From L227-5C sp038209275 (GTDB taxonomy: Bacteria; Chloroflexota; Chloroflexia; Chloroheliales; Chloroheliaceae): 25,004 bases of DNA. The position numbers were made by a program, and so were the translations under genes. Numbering within the stretch: the stretch's first letter is position 1; the number at the start of each line of letters is the position of its first letter. Where the stretch lies: the NCBI GenBank assembly GCA_038209275.1, contig JBBQXW010000077.1:1-25004 (forward strand), written 5' to 3'. Positions 14,857 through 21,930 of this stretch are shown here, piece after piece. The notes under the pieces were generated by a model. That model saw only the letters and a list, made by a program, of their open reading frames with translations, searched no databases and was not told the DNA's origin.

Positions 14857-15057
14857 GCGCTCGGCACTCAAGGCCGAGCTACGTAGCCAAAGCCCACTGA
14901 AGGGGCTGGTAAATTCGTCAACAATCGAAAGTTTTAGTACATGGCTTAGGATTATGTGCCGAAAAGAACACTTTGGCTGGTAAATTACTCAACGTCTGAC
15001 GGTTTCAGTCCCTTTAGCGGACTTACGCTATGTAGCTCGGCCTTGAGTGCCGAGCGC
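14857..15057. repeat. Nested palindromic element B (201 bp)
   Basis: Arms of 31 bp (14857-14887 and 15027-15057) are inverted copies with one mismatch, in the GCTACGTAGC / GCTATGTAGC core. Each arm also holds a self-pairing GCTCGG/CCGAGC. Three bases inside each core is a local 17-nt hairpin: 14891-14907, AGCCC/GGGCT, and 15007-15023, AGTCC/GGACT. The interior has a direct repeat, GGCTGGTAAATT at 14904-14915 and 14975-14986. It has the same layout as element A at 12814. Confidence 0.82.
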
Positions 15058-15141
15058 ACTTACCACCACTCTACGTCTTTAGCCCCTACCGAATTAAAAT
15101 TAACGGCTAAAAACCAAATCTGTGTCCACGCCCGAAGGGTG

Positions 15142-15168
15142 GTGCTAATCCGCGTTTATCTGTGTTCC
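15142..15168. repeat. Dispersed CACAGA-type repeat, partial copy
   Basis: These 27 bases match 19479-19505 at 25 of 27 positions, both containing GTGCTAATCCG and ATCTGTGTTCC. It lies just beyond the stop codon of the alpha/beta hydrolase gene. Confidence 0.75.
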
Positions 15169-15194
15169 TGCATTTATAAACGCTCACACGTCAG

Positions 15195-15947
15195 TTATTT
15201 ATCTTCCAAATCGGCTAAAAATTCGTCCAGAAGACGGTTGAACTCGTGGGCCTTTTCGGTCATGAGCATGTGTCCGGCGGCATCAATCAATTGCAGTTTT
15301 GCGCCCGGAATATTTTCTGCCAGGACATTTGCCAGCTTCGGTGGAGTCATCACGTCCGCCATGCCCGTAATCACCAGGGTGGGAATATTCTTTAGCTTGC
15401 CCAGTTCGTTGGTTACATCGTAATTGTTGCAGGCGATAAAATCGTTCAGGGTGATACGCGGGTCAATTTGTTGCAAAGCTTCGCGGGTGGGCTGGCGCAT
15501 TTCTTCCGAAGCGTTAGCCGCAAACAGATTAGTAACCAGAAAATCTACTGCCGCCTGAAAATCGTTTTGCAGCATGTCCAAAAGCTGATGGTTCACCCGC
15601 AAGCGTGCGCCCGTCCCCGCCAGCACCATTCCAGCCAGATGTTCGGGATAGGTCAGGGCATAGACCAGCGCAATTGCCCCGCCCATCGAATGTCCGACCA
15701 GCACCACCTTATCCGTTACACCGTCAACCGTATATTCCGACACAATCCAGTCGTGCAGCCAACTGGCATAAGTCTCAATCGAGTGCCGCCCCTCTTCCTC
15801 GCCAAACTCGTTGGCGCGGTGTCCCGGCAGCGTCACCGCCTCGGCGTGCTTGAAAAATTCGGTCTGCGCCGCCCAGCCCAGCCCATTCTGCCCCGCCCCA
15901 TGCACAAAAACCAATCTATAGCCCGTATCATGCTCATGCTCGTTCAT
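15195..15947 (-). CDS. Alpha/beta-fold hydrolase
   Basis: A 250-residue soluble enzyme with a complete catalytic triad: nucleophile S87 in GHSMGG, acid D198 in GMADVMTPP, and H226 in DAAGHM. The oxyanion strand is VFVHGAG (13-19). A helical cap domain lies at about 115-180 (DMLQNDFQAAVDFLVTNLF). It is closest in style to small esterases, lactonases and MenH-like hydrolases; substrate cannot be told. GGGGG is 8 bases before the ATG. The purL gene lies 170 bp upstream on the same strand, with heptamer arrays in between, so cotranscription is possible but not shown. Confidence 0.88.
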   Translation of the reverse strand: MNEHEHDTGYRLVFVHGAGQNGLGWAAQTEFFKHAEAVTLPGHRANEFGEEEGRHSIETYASWLHDWIVSEYTVDGVTDKVVLVGHSMGGAIALVYALTYPEHLAGMVLAGTGARLRVNHQLLDMLQNDFQAAVDFLVTNLFAANASEEMRQPTREALQQIDPRITLNDFIACNNYDVTNELGKLKNIPTLVITGMADVMTPPKLANVLAENIPGAKLQLIDAAGHMLMTEKAHEFNRLLDEFLADLEDK

Positions 15948-15966
15948 CGTTAAAACCCCCTTTAAG

Positions 15967-16119
15967 AAATTTTGAATTTTGAGTTTTGAATTTTGAGTTA
16001 ATACGGCTTAATCTTAAAAGTTAATCTCATGCCTCTATCCTGGTTATTCCAGGTTTCAAAACTCAAAACTCAAAACTCAAAACTCAAAACTCAAAGTTCA
16101 AAATTCAAAATTCAAAATT
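15967..16119. repeat. Two facing heptanucleotide arrays
   Basis: The left array (15967-15999) has alternating TTTTGAA and TTTTGAG units. The right array (16057-16119) has nine heptamers on the plus strand: five CAAAACT, one CAAAGTT and three CAAAATT. The two are inverted relative to each other around a 57-bp unique core, so they can pair over more than 25 bp. The right array runs to within the purL stop codon. Confidence 0.88.
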
Positions 16120-19100
16120 AAATTAACGGTGTCTGCCAGGCGGCTTTGAGTTCGGTGACATGGACGCGCATGACGGTGGCGCTGGATAGTCCAATGACAT
16201 TCATCTCATCATCGGCAAGCACCGTGCCAATCCGGGCAAACACCGCGTTGCGTACCATTCCCTCGAACTCCTCGCGGCGTGACGGCTCGACCTCGACCAA
16301 AAAGCGCGACGGCGTTTCGCTAAAGAGCAGCGCCGCGTTGGTGCGGTCAGATTTTTGGCCTTCGTAAGGCATTTTCTGCAAATCGAGCCGGATGCCCAGC
16401 CCGCCGCTAAAGGCCATCTCTGCCGCCGTCACCCCCAGACCGCCTTCGGAGAGGTCGTGACAACTCCGCACCAATCCGGCCTTAATTGCCTTGTTCAAAG
16501 CGCGGAAAGTGCGAAGGGCCGACCCTGCCTGCACCGAAGGCAACTCGCCCTCAATCTGCCCGTGATACTTGGCGTAATAGCCGCCGCCCAACTCAGGCCG
16601 CGTCCGCCCCAAAATATAGATTAGATTACCGGGCTGCTTCAGGTCAAGCGTCACCGCCTTGCTCACATCGTCCATTACTGCCAGCACCGAAATCAGCAGC
16701 GTGCCGGGAATAGCCATCTGTTCCCCGGTAGTCGGGTCGCGGTACTCGTTGTTCAGGCTGTCCTTGCCACTGATGAAGGGCAGACCAAAGGCCAGGGCGT
16801 AATCGCGGCAAGCCTGCGCCGCCCGCACCAGTTCGCCCAGCCGTTCGGGTTTATTTGGGTTGCCCCAGCAAAAATTATCGAGCAGCGCCATTCGTTCCAG
16901 GCTTGCCCCCACCGCGACGGCGTTCCGTATCGCCTCGTCTATCGCACAGGCCGCCATATAATACGGGTCAACCAGACCATAGCGCGGGTTAATGCCGTTG
17001 CTGATGACCAGACCGCGCAGCGAATCGGGGAGGGGGCGCAGTACCGCCGCATCGCTCGGCCCGTCGTTGTTTATGCCTACCAACGGTTTCACCACCGTGC
17101 CGCCCTGTACTTCATAATCGTAGACCCGCACAATCGTTTCTTTACTCGCCACGTTGGGGTCAGCCAAAATTCGCATTAGTACAGTTGAATAGCCCTGATA
17201 GGGGCGATGGTGTTCGTAATGGGCGCGACGCTTAATCGGGCGCGGCTCCATCGCCTGCCAGCGGGCCTCAAGTTCGCGGCGCGGCAAACCGCCGTGCAGA
17301 AAGCTCATCTTTAGCTGCCCGATAGTCTGCCCGCCATAATTTAGCGTCAGCAAACCATCATCGCCAAACTCGCCCAGGTCGGTAGCTTCGACTTCTTCAA
17401 CTTTACATAATTCTAAAAGAACGGAGAGTTTTGAGGGCGGTACTGCCAACACCATCCGTTCCTGCGCCTCGCTAACCCAGATTTCCCAGGGTTCCAGTCC
17501 TTCATATTTAAGCGGTACGCGCTCAAGTTCGACTTGCGCCCCGGTTTCCTGACCCATTTCACCAATCGCCGAAGATAGACCACCTGCGCCGCAATCGGTA
17601 ATGGCGCTGTAAAGCTTCTTGTCGCGGGCCTTGAGAATTAAATCGAGGGTCTTTTTTTCTTCAATCGGGTTGCCAATTTGTACTACGCTACCCAATTGCC
17701 CGGTGGAATGTTCGCCACCCAGTTCAATCGAGCTAAAGGTTGCGCCGTGTACGCCGTCGCGCCCGGTGCGCCCTCCTAATAGAACAATGCGGTCTCCCTT
17801 TTGAACGTTGCGCGGGTGCGAACCACGCGGCGCTATCCCGACTGTGCCGCAAAAAACCAACGGATTAGAGACATATCCCCGGTCAAACAGCACTGCCCCG
17901 TTTACCGTTGGGATGCCCATCTTGTTGCCATAGTCGCGCACGCCGTCCACTACCCCCCGGAAAACTCGCTCCGGCGGCAGCACGTCCTTTGGCAAATTTT
18001 CGGCTGGCGTATCCATTGGGCCAAAGCAGAAAACATCAGTAGCAGCAATCGGTTTAGCCGAAACCGCCATAACGTCGCGAATGACCCCACCCAACCCGGT
18101 GTTAGCCCCGCCGAACGGCTCAAGCGCACTGGGATGGTTGTGCGTTTCTACTTTGAAAGAAACATCGTACTTGCGGTCAAAATTAATAATTCCGGCGTTA
18201 TCGCTGAAGACCGAAGCAACCCAATCTTTTGCCAGTTGCTCGGTTGGCGCAACGATACAGCTTTTGAACAGATTGTCCACCACTTCGCGCCGGGTTTCCT
18301 GCCCGTCCCAGCTATATTCAACATAATTAATCCGGGCCTTGAAAGTCTTGTGGACACAGTGTTCGCTCCAGGTCTGAGCCAGCGTTTCCAGTTCAATGTC
18401 GGTTGGGTCACGCTGTTCGGTGCGGTAATATTCTTGAATAGCCCGCATTTCGTTGGCATCCAGCGCCAGCAAGCCTTCTTTGGAAATTCGCAATAGTTCG
18501 GCTTCGTCCGCTTCGCGAAGGGCAATCGTGCGTACCTGTCCCTGGGTGGGTGCATTGGCGCTGAAAAGCTGGTTGAAGAAATAGCTCAAGCCTTCCTCGT
18601 TGTATTCTTTCGCGCCGTAAACCACAAAATCCTGTACCAGTTCATTAATCAGGTGAGTACGCACAAATTCGGCGACCTGTCCAATATTCACCTGTCCACC
18701 TTCTCCAACATTCAGCCGATAGAGCGTGGCAGTACGCACCCGCCGCAAATCAGGCATTTTCGCGCCGTTGTTATTTAGCAAACGGTAGCCGCGTCGGGCG
18801 CTTTCGCCTACCGCGTCGGTCACGCCGGGCCGGAAAACTGTCAGAATATTAAACGAATTGGGCGCAGTCGGGCGGCTACCACCAAAAATTTCGAGGGTCG
18901 GGCCACTCTGCGCCGTTTGTACTACTGCATCGGCAAACAGGCGCTGCGTGGCGATTTGGGCGGCCTGCCGCAATTCTTCGGCGGTAGCTCCATCCTCAAA
19001 ATCGAGTAGATACAGGCTGCGCCCTTCTAGTTGCAGGGAAGAAAAGGGAAGGTTGAAATACGCCGCCGCTTCCGTCGAAACCCGGTTTGCCTCTCCACTC

Positions 19101-19177
19101 CCAGATATTGTTGGTTCAGAAGGAGAAGCCAGTGAGCCACTGGAAAAGCGGGGTAAAAGCTCAACACAGTAGAGCAT
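16118..19177 (-). CDS. purL: Phosphoribosylformylglycinamidine synthase, PurL with PurS-like N-terminus
   Basis: Fourth step of purine synthesis: converts FGAR to FGAM with ATP and ammonia. Residues about 215-1019 are the PurL core: TWSEHC (269-274) with H273, the VETHNHPS block (343-350), the PFGGANTGLGG loop, then DCGAGGLSSAIGEMG, the second half with SNGINPRYGL, and GKDSLNNEY. The first 200 residues hold two PurS-like stretches (about 50-90 and 108-156, the latter VFRPGVTDAVGESARRGYRL), so the small subunit seems fused. There is no glutamine amidotransferase domain at the C-terminus, so a separate PurQ is needed; neither it nor other pur genes are in the window. AGAGGA is 9 bases before the ATG. 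At 1019 residues it lies between short PurL (about 740) and E. coli PurL (about 1295). Confidence 0.95.
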   Translation of the reverse strand: MLYCVELLPRFSSGSLASPSEPTISGSGEANRVSTEAAAYFNLPFSSLQLEGRSLYLLDFEDGATAEELRQAAQIATQRLFADAVVQTAQSGPTLEIFGGSRPTAPNSFNILTVFRPGVTDAVGESARRGYRLLNNNGAKMPDLRRVRTATLYRLNVGEGGQVNIGQVAEFVRTHLINELVQDFVVYGAKEYNEEGLSYFFNQLFSANAPTQGQVRTIALREADEAELLRISKEGLLALDANEMRAIQEYYRTEQRDPTDIELETLAQTWSEHCVHKTFKARINYVEYSWDGQETRREVVDNLFKSCIVAPTEQLAKDWVASVFSDNAGIINFDRKYDVSFKVETHNHPSALEPFGGANTGLGGVIRDVMAVSAKPIAATDVFCFGPMDTPAENLPKDVLPPERVFRGVVDGVRDYGNKMGIPTVNGAVLFDRGYVSNPLVFCGTVGIAPRGSHPRNVQKGDRIVLLGGRTGRDGVHGATFSSIELGGEHSTGQLGSVVQIGNPIEEKKTLDLILKARDKKLYSAITDCGAGGLSSAIGEMGQETGAQVELERVPLKYEGLEPWEIWVSEAQERMVLAVPPSKLSVLLELCKVEEVEATDLGEFGDDGLLTLNYGGQTIGQLKMSFLHGGLPRRELEARWQAMEPRPIKRRAHYEHHRPYQGYSTVLMRILADPNVASKETIVRVYDYEVQGGTVVKPLVGINNDGPSDAAVLRPLPDSLRGLVISNGINPRYGLVDPYYMAACAIDEAIRNAVAVGASLERMALLDNFCWGNPNKPERLGELVRAAQACRDYALAFGLPFISGKDSLNNEYRDPTTGEQMAIPGTLLISVLAVMDDVSKAVTLDLKQPGNLIYILGRTRPELGGGYYAKYHGQIEGELPSVQAGSALRTFRALNKAIKAGLVRSCHDLSEGGLGVTAAEMAFSGGLGIRLDLQKMPYEGQKSDRTNAALLFSETPSRFLVEVEPSRREEFEGMVRNAVFARIGTVLADDEMNVIGLSSATVMRVHVTELKAAWQTPLI

Positions 19178-19297
19178 AACTTAATGTCCTCTGGCAGTTC
19201 GTCCGAACGGTTGGACAAGCCACTTTCTAGTTCAATTTGCTGGATTTTGTCACTCATGAAACTACTACAAAGTACTATTACCATTGCGAGTCCCAAA

Positions 19298-19306
19298 ATT
19301 ATAGCA
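19298..19306 (-). promoter_or_regulatory. Extended -10 promoter of purL
   Basis: On the minus strand TGCTATAAT is a perfect -10 hexamer with TGn extension. The leader would be about 114 nt. I saw no purine riboswitch signature in it. Confidence 0.5.
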
Positions 19307-19348
19307 CATCTACTGAGGTCGTGTTGCAACCCGGTTTAGTTTAGATGC

Positions 19349-19507
19349 AAGGAACACAGATGAACACAGAGAGCCACAGACGAACACAGAGTTTAATAAA
19401 TTTGAACCGCAGAGGACGCAGAGGACACAGAGGTTTTTAAAATTGAGGTTTCATATTTAGAAGCATCTGTGTTCATCTGTGCTAATCCGTGTTCATCTGT
19501 GTTCCTT
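19349..19507. repeat. CACAGA-type palindromic element (159 bp)
   Basis: AAGGAACACAGATGAACAC at 19349-19367 is repeated exactly, inverted, at 19489-19507. Further in, CACAGA(C/T)GAACACAGA is shared by both arms with lower identity. The centre has a short GCAGAGGAC-type run (19405-19430). Related pieces lie at 7141 and 15142. Confidence 0.82.
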
Positions 19508-19534
19508 TATTCAGATAACCGATTGCAGCTTTAT

Positions 19535-19563
19535 TTGACCTGACGCAACTTTTTAGGTAAGGT
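19535..19563 (+). promoter_or_regulatory. Weak candidate promoter of the NHL gene
   Basis: TTGACC (19535-19540) and TAAGGT (19558-19563) at 17-bp spacing. The -35 is good, the -10 poor. Confidence 0.3.
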
Positions 19564-19613
19564 ATCAGGCGGACAGTGTTCCAGGTTAATAAAAATTGCT
19601 AGAAAGAAAGACA

Positions 19614-20660
19614 ATGTATAAATTCAGGGTACTTCTAAGTTTGCTGGTGGTGGTTGGATTTTTCGCGGTGCTGGTTCTGCCCGCTCAACTTTGGGCGGCG
19701 GACGAGCCATCCCAACCAACCGGGCCAAATATTGTGGTTGCCAGGGGCGATGGGACGCTGTATGTGTCTGGCTATGCCGGAAAGTTTTTGCAAAAATTCG
19801 ATAGCAACGGCGCTTTGCTCGATAGCAAAAGTGGCCCGTTTGAACATATTCGGAGTCTGACCTTTGATAATCAGAATAATTTATATCTGGCGGATAATAT
19901 TCAGGTAATCAAGTACGATAGCCAGGATAAAACGCTTGGCGCATTGCGCGACAAAAATATTGATAAGGGCCGTCAGTTCAATAACCTGGTTAGCCTGGCA
20001 GTAGATGAACAGGGCAATCTTTATGGCGGTTATTTGAACAACGAAGGTCTCAAGAAAATGGATAATACCGGGCGCTTCCTGACCAAATGGGGGGAATCGC
20101 CTTCGCCCGTCGGTATGGCGCTAGACCGCCAGGGGAATTTGTACGTGGTTGATAGCGAAACTTCGCTGCTGTACAAATTTAATCTGGACGGAACTTTGCT
20201 GGCGACGCTCGGCAGCAAAGGCGATAAGCCCGGTCAACTCAATAATCCGCTCGGTCTTACGGTTGACCGACAGGGCAATTTGTATATCGCCGATGCCGCC
20301 AACAACCGTATTCAAAAGCTGGATAGCAACGGAAAGCCTCTGGCTGAATGGCGCAAGGCTGGCAGCACCGAACTAAAGCGACCTAGCGGCGTAGCGACTG
20401 ACGAAAAAGGCAATATCTATATCGCCGACTACGGTAACGCTCGCATGGTCAAGCTGGATGCTAACGGCAACTTTTTAACCGAATGGCAAAGCGCCGATTG
20501 GAAGCCCTACGAAGGACGTAGCCTGGATGATGTGGTGCTGGTGATATTTGGGGCATTGCTAATACTGATAATTGTGTGCGTAATCGTTTTCAGAATTAGC
20601 CGAAGTAAAGCCAGTTCGATCACTCCCTCCCAGCCAAAGAAAGATTTGCAAGTACCCTGA
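19614..20660 (+). CDS. Exported, membrane-anchored NHL-repeat beta-propeller protein
   Basis: A 348-residue protein with a signal peptide (1-28, ending QLWA), six NHL-type blades and a C-terminal membrane helix (about 307-327, VVLVIFGALLILIIVCVIVF) followed by a basic tail. Repeated words mark the blades: DGTLYVSG, NNLYLAD, GNLYGGY, GNLYVVD, GNLYIAD and GNIYIAD, each about 40 residues apart, which would close a six-bladed propeller. Such domains bind protein, RNA or carbohydrate partners; no catalytic residues are evident, so the role is unknown. I chose the ATG at 19614, which begins a standard signal peptide; an in-frame TTG at 19596 would add six polar residues. The Shine-Dalgarno site is weak (AGAAAGA). 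No partner gene is adjacent. Confidence 0.85.
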   Translation: MYKFRVLLSLLVVVGFFAVLVLPAQLWAADEPSQPTGPNIVVARGDGTLYVSGYAGKFLQKFDSNGALLDSKSGPFEHIRSLTFDNQNNLYLADNIQVIKYDSQDKTLGALRDKNIDKGRQFNNLVSLAVDEQGNLYGGYLNNEGLKKMDNTGRFLTKWGESPSPVGMALDRQGNLYVVDSETSLLYKFNLDGTLLATLGSKGDKPGQLNNPLGLTVDRQGNLYIADAANNRIQKLDSNGKPLAEWRKAGSTELKRPSGVATDEKGNIYIADYGNARMVKLDANGNFLTEWQSADWKPYEGRSLDDVVLVIFGALLILIIVCVIVFRISRSKASSITPSQPKKDLQVP

Positions 20661-20698
20661 TTACAGAATAATCGTCCCGGCTTATTTATAAAAGCTAC

Positions 20699-20727
20699 TT
20701 GACAAAAGTTGCCTACTCACTTATTAT
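20699..20727 (+). promoter_or_regulatory. Near-consensus sigma-70 promoter of the YceI gene
   Basis: A perfect TTGACA (20699-20704) is followed after 17 bp by TATTAT (20722-20727). The leader would be about 112 nt. A second candidate, TTGCAA (20796-20801) with TAAAAT (20820-20825), lies nearer the gene. Confidence 0.65.
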
Positions 20728-20751
20728 AACCACATAACAATAAGTAAGCAG
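20713..20751. promoter_or_regulatory. Candidate operator dyad over the YceI -10 region
   Basis: CTACTCACTTATT (20713-20725) and AATAAGTAAGCAG (20739-20751) form an inverted repeat with two mismatches in 13 and a 13-bp spacer; the inner 7 bp are perfect. The dyad covers the -10 hexamer and the expected start, a usual position for a repressor site. Confidence 0.4.
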
Positions 20752-20846
20752 AGAATTTATTGCTCTTGTTTTGACAGCAGCAAAAATTGTCTGCTTTGCA
20801 ACAGATACATTCTTACAAGTAAAATGGATTACACAAGAAGGAGAAC

Positions 20847-21395
20847 ATGACTATGACCTGGATAATTGACCCCAGTCACTCTGTGGTAGAGTTTTCGGTT
20901 AAACATATGATGGTGGCTACAGTAAAAGGACGTTTTGAGAAGGTAAGCGGCAGTATCGAACTGGACGATGTCAACCCTAGCGCCTCAAAAGTAGAAGCTA
21001 CTATCGAGACCAGCAGCATTAACACCAGTGACGAGAAGCGCGACGGTCACTTGAAATCGGGGGATTTCTTTGAAGTAGAGAAATATCCAACTATCACTTT
21101 TACCAGCACTTCGGTCAAAAAGGTTAGCGACGGTGAATATAAGGCCGAGGGCGACCTGACTATGCACGGCGTGACCAGGCCAGTAACGCTTGAGATAGAA
21201 TATAGCGGACAGGCCAAAGGCCCATACGGAGATACCCGCGCCGGATTTAGCGCCCACACCAGCGTCAACCGCAAGGATTTTGGGTTAAACTGGAACGTAG
21301 GACTCGAAGCTGGTGGCGTGCTGGTCAGCGAGAAAGTAAATATCAACCTGGAAATTTCTGCCGTCCTGCAAGTTGCCGCCGCGCAGACTGCGTAG
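20847..21395 (+). CDS. YceI-family protein (cytoplasmic lipocalin-like isoprenoid-binding fold)
   Basis: YceI proteins form a beta-barrel that binds long isoprenoids or similar lipids and are often stress-induced. The 182-residue sequence shows the whole domain: WIIDPSHSVVEFSVKHMMVATVKGRF, RDGHLKSGDFFEVEKYPTITF, GDLTMHGVTRPVTLE and RAGFSAHTSVNRKDFGLNWN, though the longest of these are cited here only as landmarks. There is no signal peptide, so this is the cytoplasmic type, unlike E. coli YceI. AAGGAG (20838-20843) is 3 bases before the ATG at 20847 but 9 before the ATG at 20853, so the product may start at MTW. It has a strong promoter with a possible operator upstream and shares a bidirectional terminator with the potassium-channel genes. 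Confidence 0.93.
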   Translation: MTMTWIIDPSHSVVEFSVKHMMVATVKGRFEKVSGSIELDDVNPSASKVEATIETSSINTSDEKRDGHLKSGDFFEVEKYPTITFTSTSVKKVSDGEYKAEGDLTMHGVTRPVTLEIEYSGQAKGPYGDTRAGFSAHTSVNRKDFGLNWNVGLEAGGVLVSEKVNINLEISAVLQVAAAQTA

Positions 21396-21452
21396 CCTTT
21401 CAGAAATGATTCTGGTAGGGATTTGATTCATCAAACCCTTTCGGAAACCTTA

Positions 21453-21487
21453 AAAGCTGGTTAAAAATTTTTAACCAGCTTTTTTAA
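21453..21487. terminator. Bidirectional terminator between yceI-type and ktr genes
   Basis: AAAGCTGGTTAAAAA (21453-21467) and TTTTTAACCAGCTTT (21468-21482) form a perfect 15-bp palindrome with T tracts on both strands. It ends plus-strand transcripts from the YceI gene and abuts the stop codon of the minus-strand RCK gene at 21484. Confidence 0.88.
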
Positions 21488-21930
21488 TTACAAAGGCGGT
21501 CACCCAAATCGTACCCGGCTTGTCGCTCCGGGAAAATCACCTCGTCTGCCCCTACTTTGAGCAACACATGCTCGTGCAAAGCTGATAGCGCTTTGGCAAT
21601 CACCCGTTTTACGCCCAATTCCTTGAGCAACGTAGTGGCAATGATGCTGGCCTCAAAATTTGTGCCGACTGCGACAATCGCAGTATCAAATTCTTTGGCC
21701 TCAATTTCTTCGAGCGCGGCGCGGTCAGTAAAATCCATCTGAATAGCCTGGGTCAGCCATTCCGCCGCCTGTTGCACTGTTTTAGCGTCTATATCAGCGC
21801 CCAGCACCGAATGGCCTTGCTCGACTAAACGCTGGCTGACTGCCTGCCCGAAGCGCCCTAAACCCAGCACCAGAAAATCTTTAGGCATCTTTTTTCTCGG
21901 TTCTTTTTTATCCAATCTACCCAACTCCAA
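21484..21930 (-). CDS. KtrA/TrkA-type RCK-N protein lacking the RCK-C domain
   Basis: Regulatory subunit of a Trk/Ktr potassium channel. It has the Rossmann NAD/ATP-binding domain: VLGLGRFGQAV with GxGxxG, D51 of the longest frame at the end of strand 2, DTAIVAVGTNFEASI and GADEVIFPE. It stops soon after VIFPERQAGYDLGDRLCN, where relatives (about 220 residues) go on into a C-terminal ligand-binding domain; no continuation exists before the terminator. Start: an in-frame TTG at 21930 has GGAGG (21941-21937) 6 bases before it, inside the end of the channel gene. An ATG at 21888 matches the usual family N-terminus but lacks a clear ribosome-binding site; an ATG at 21945 has none. Every option except 21888 overlaps the channel gene, so translational coupling is likely. 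Confidence 0.85.
   Translation of the reverse strand: MELGRLDKKEPRKKMPKDFLVLGLGRFGQAVSQRLVEQGHSVLGADIDAKTVQQAAEWLTQAIQMDFTDRAALEEIEAKEFDTAIVAVGTNFEASIIATTLLKELGVKRVIAKALSALHEHVLLKVGADEVIFPERQAGYDLGDRLCN

Larger units (their letters stand above)
14427..15194. other. 768-bp repeat-rich region without genes
   Basis: It holds a candidate -10 for the glucosaminidase, a pair of 38-bp direct repeats with an inverted partial copy (14547-14672), nested palindrome B (14857-15057) and a CACAGA-type repeat (15142-15168). Open frames here lack ribosome-binding sites and cross the repeats. Confidence 0.6.
19178..19613. other. 436-bp region between the divergent purL and NHL genes
   Basis: It holds the purL promoter (19298-19306), a CACAGA palindromic element (19349-19507) and a weak promoter for the NHL gene (19535-19563). 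No gene is seen. Confidence 0.55.

Noticed and set aside
14956..15423. 155-codon plus-strand frame crossing element B and the alpha/beta hydrolase gene
   Set aside because: Half of it is repeat sequence and half is antisense to a well-supported gene; no ribosome-binding site.
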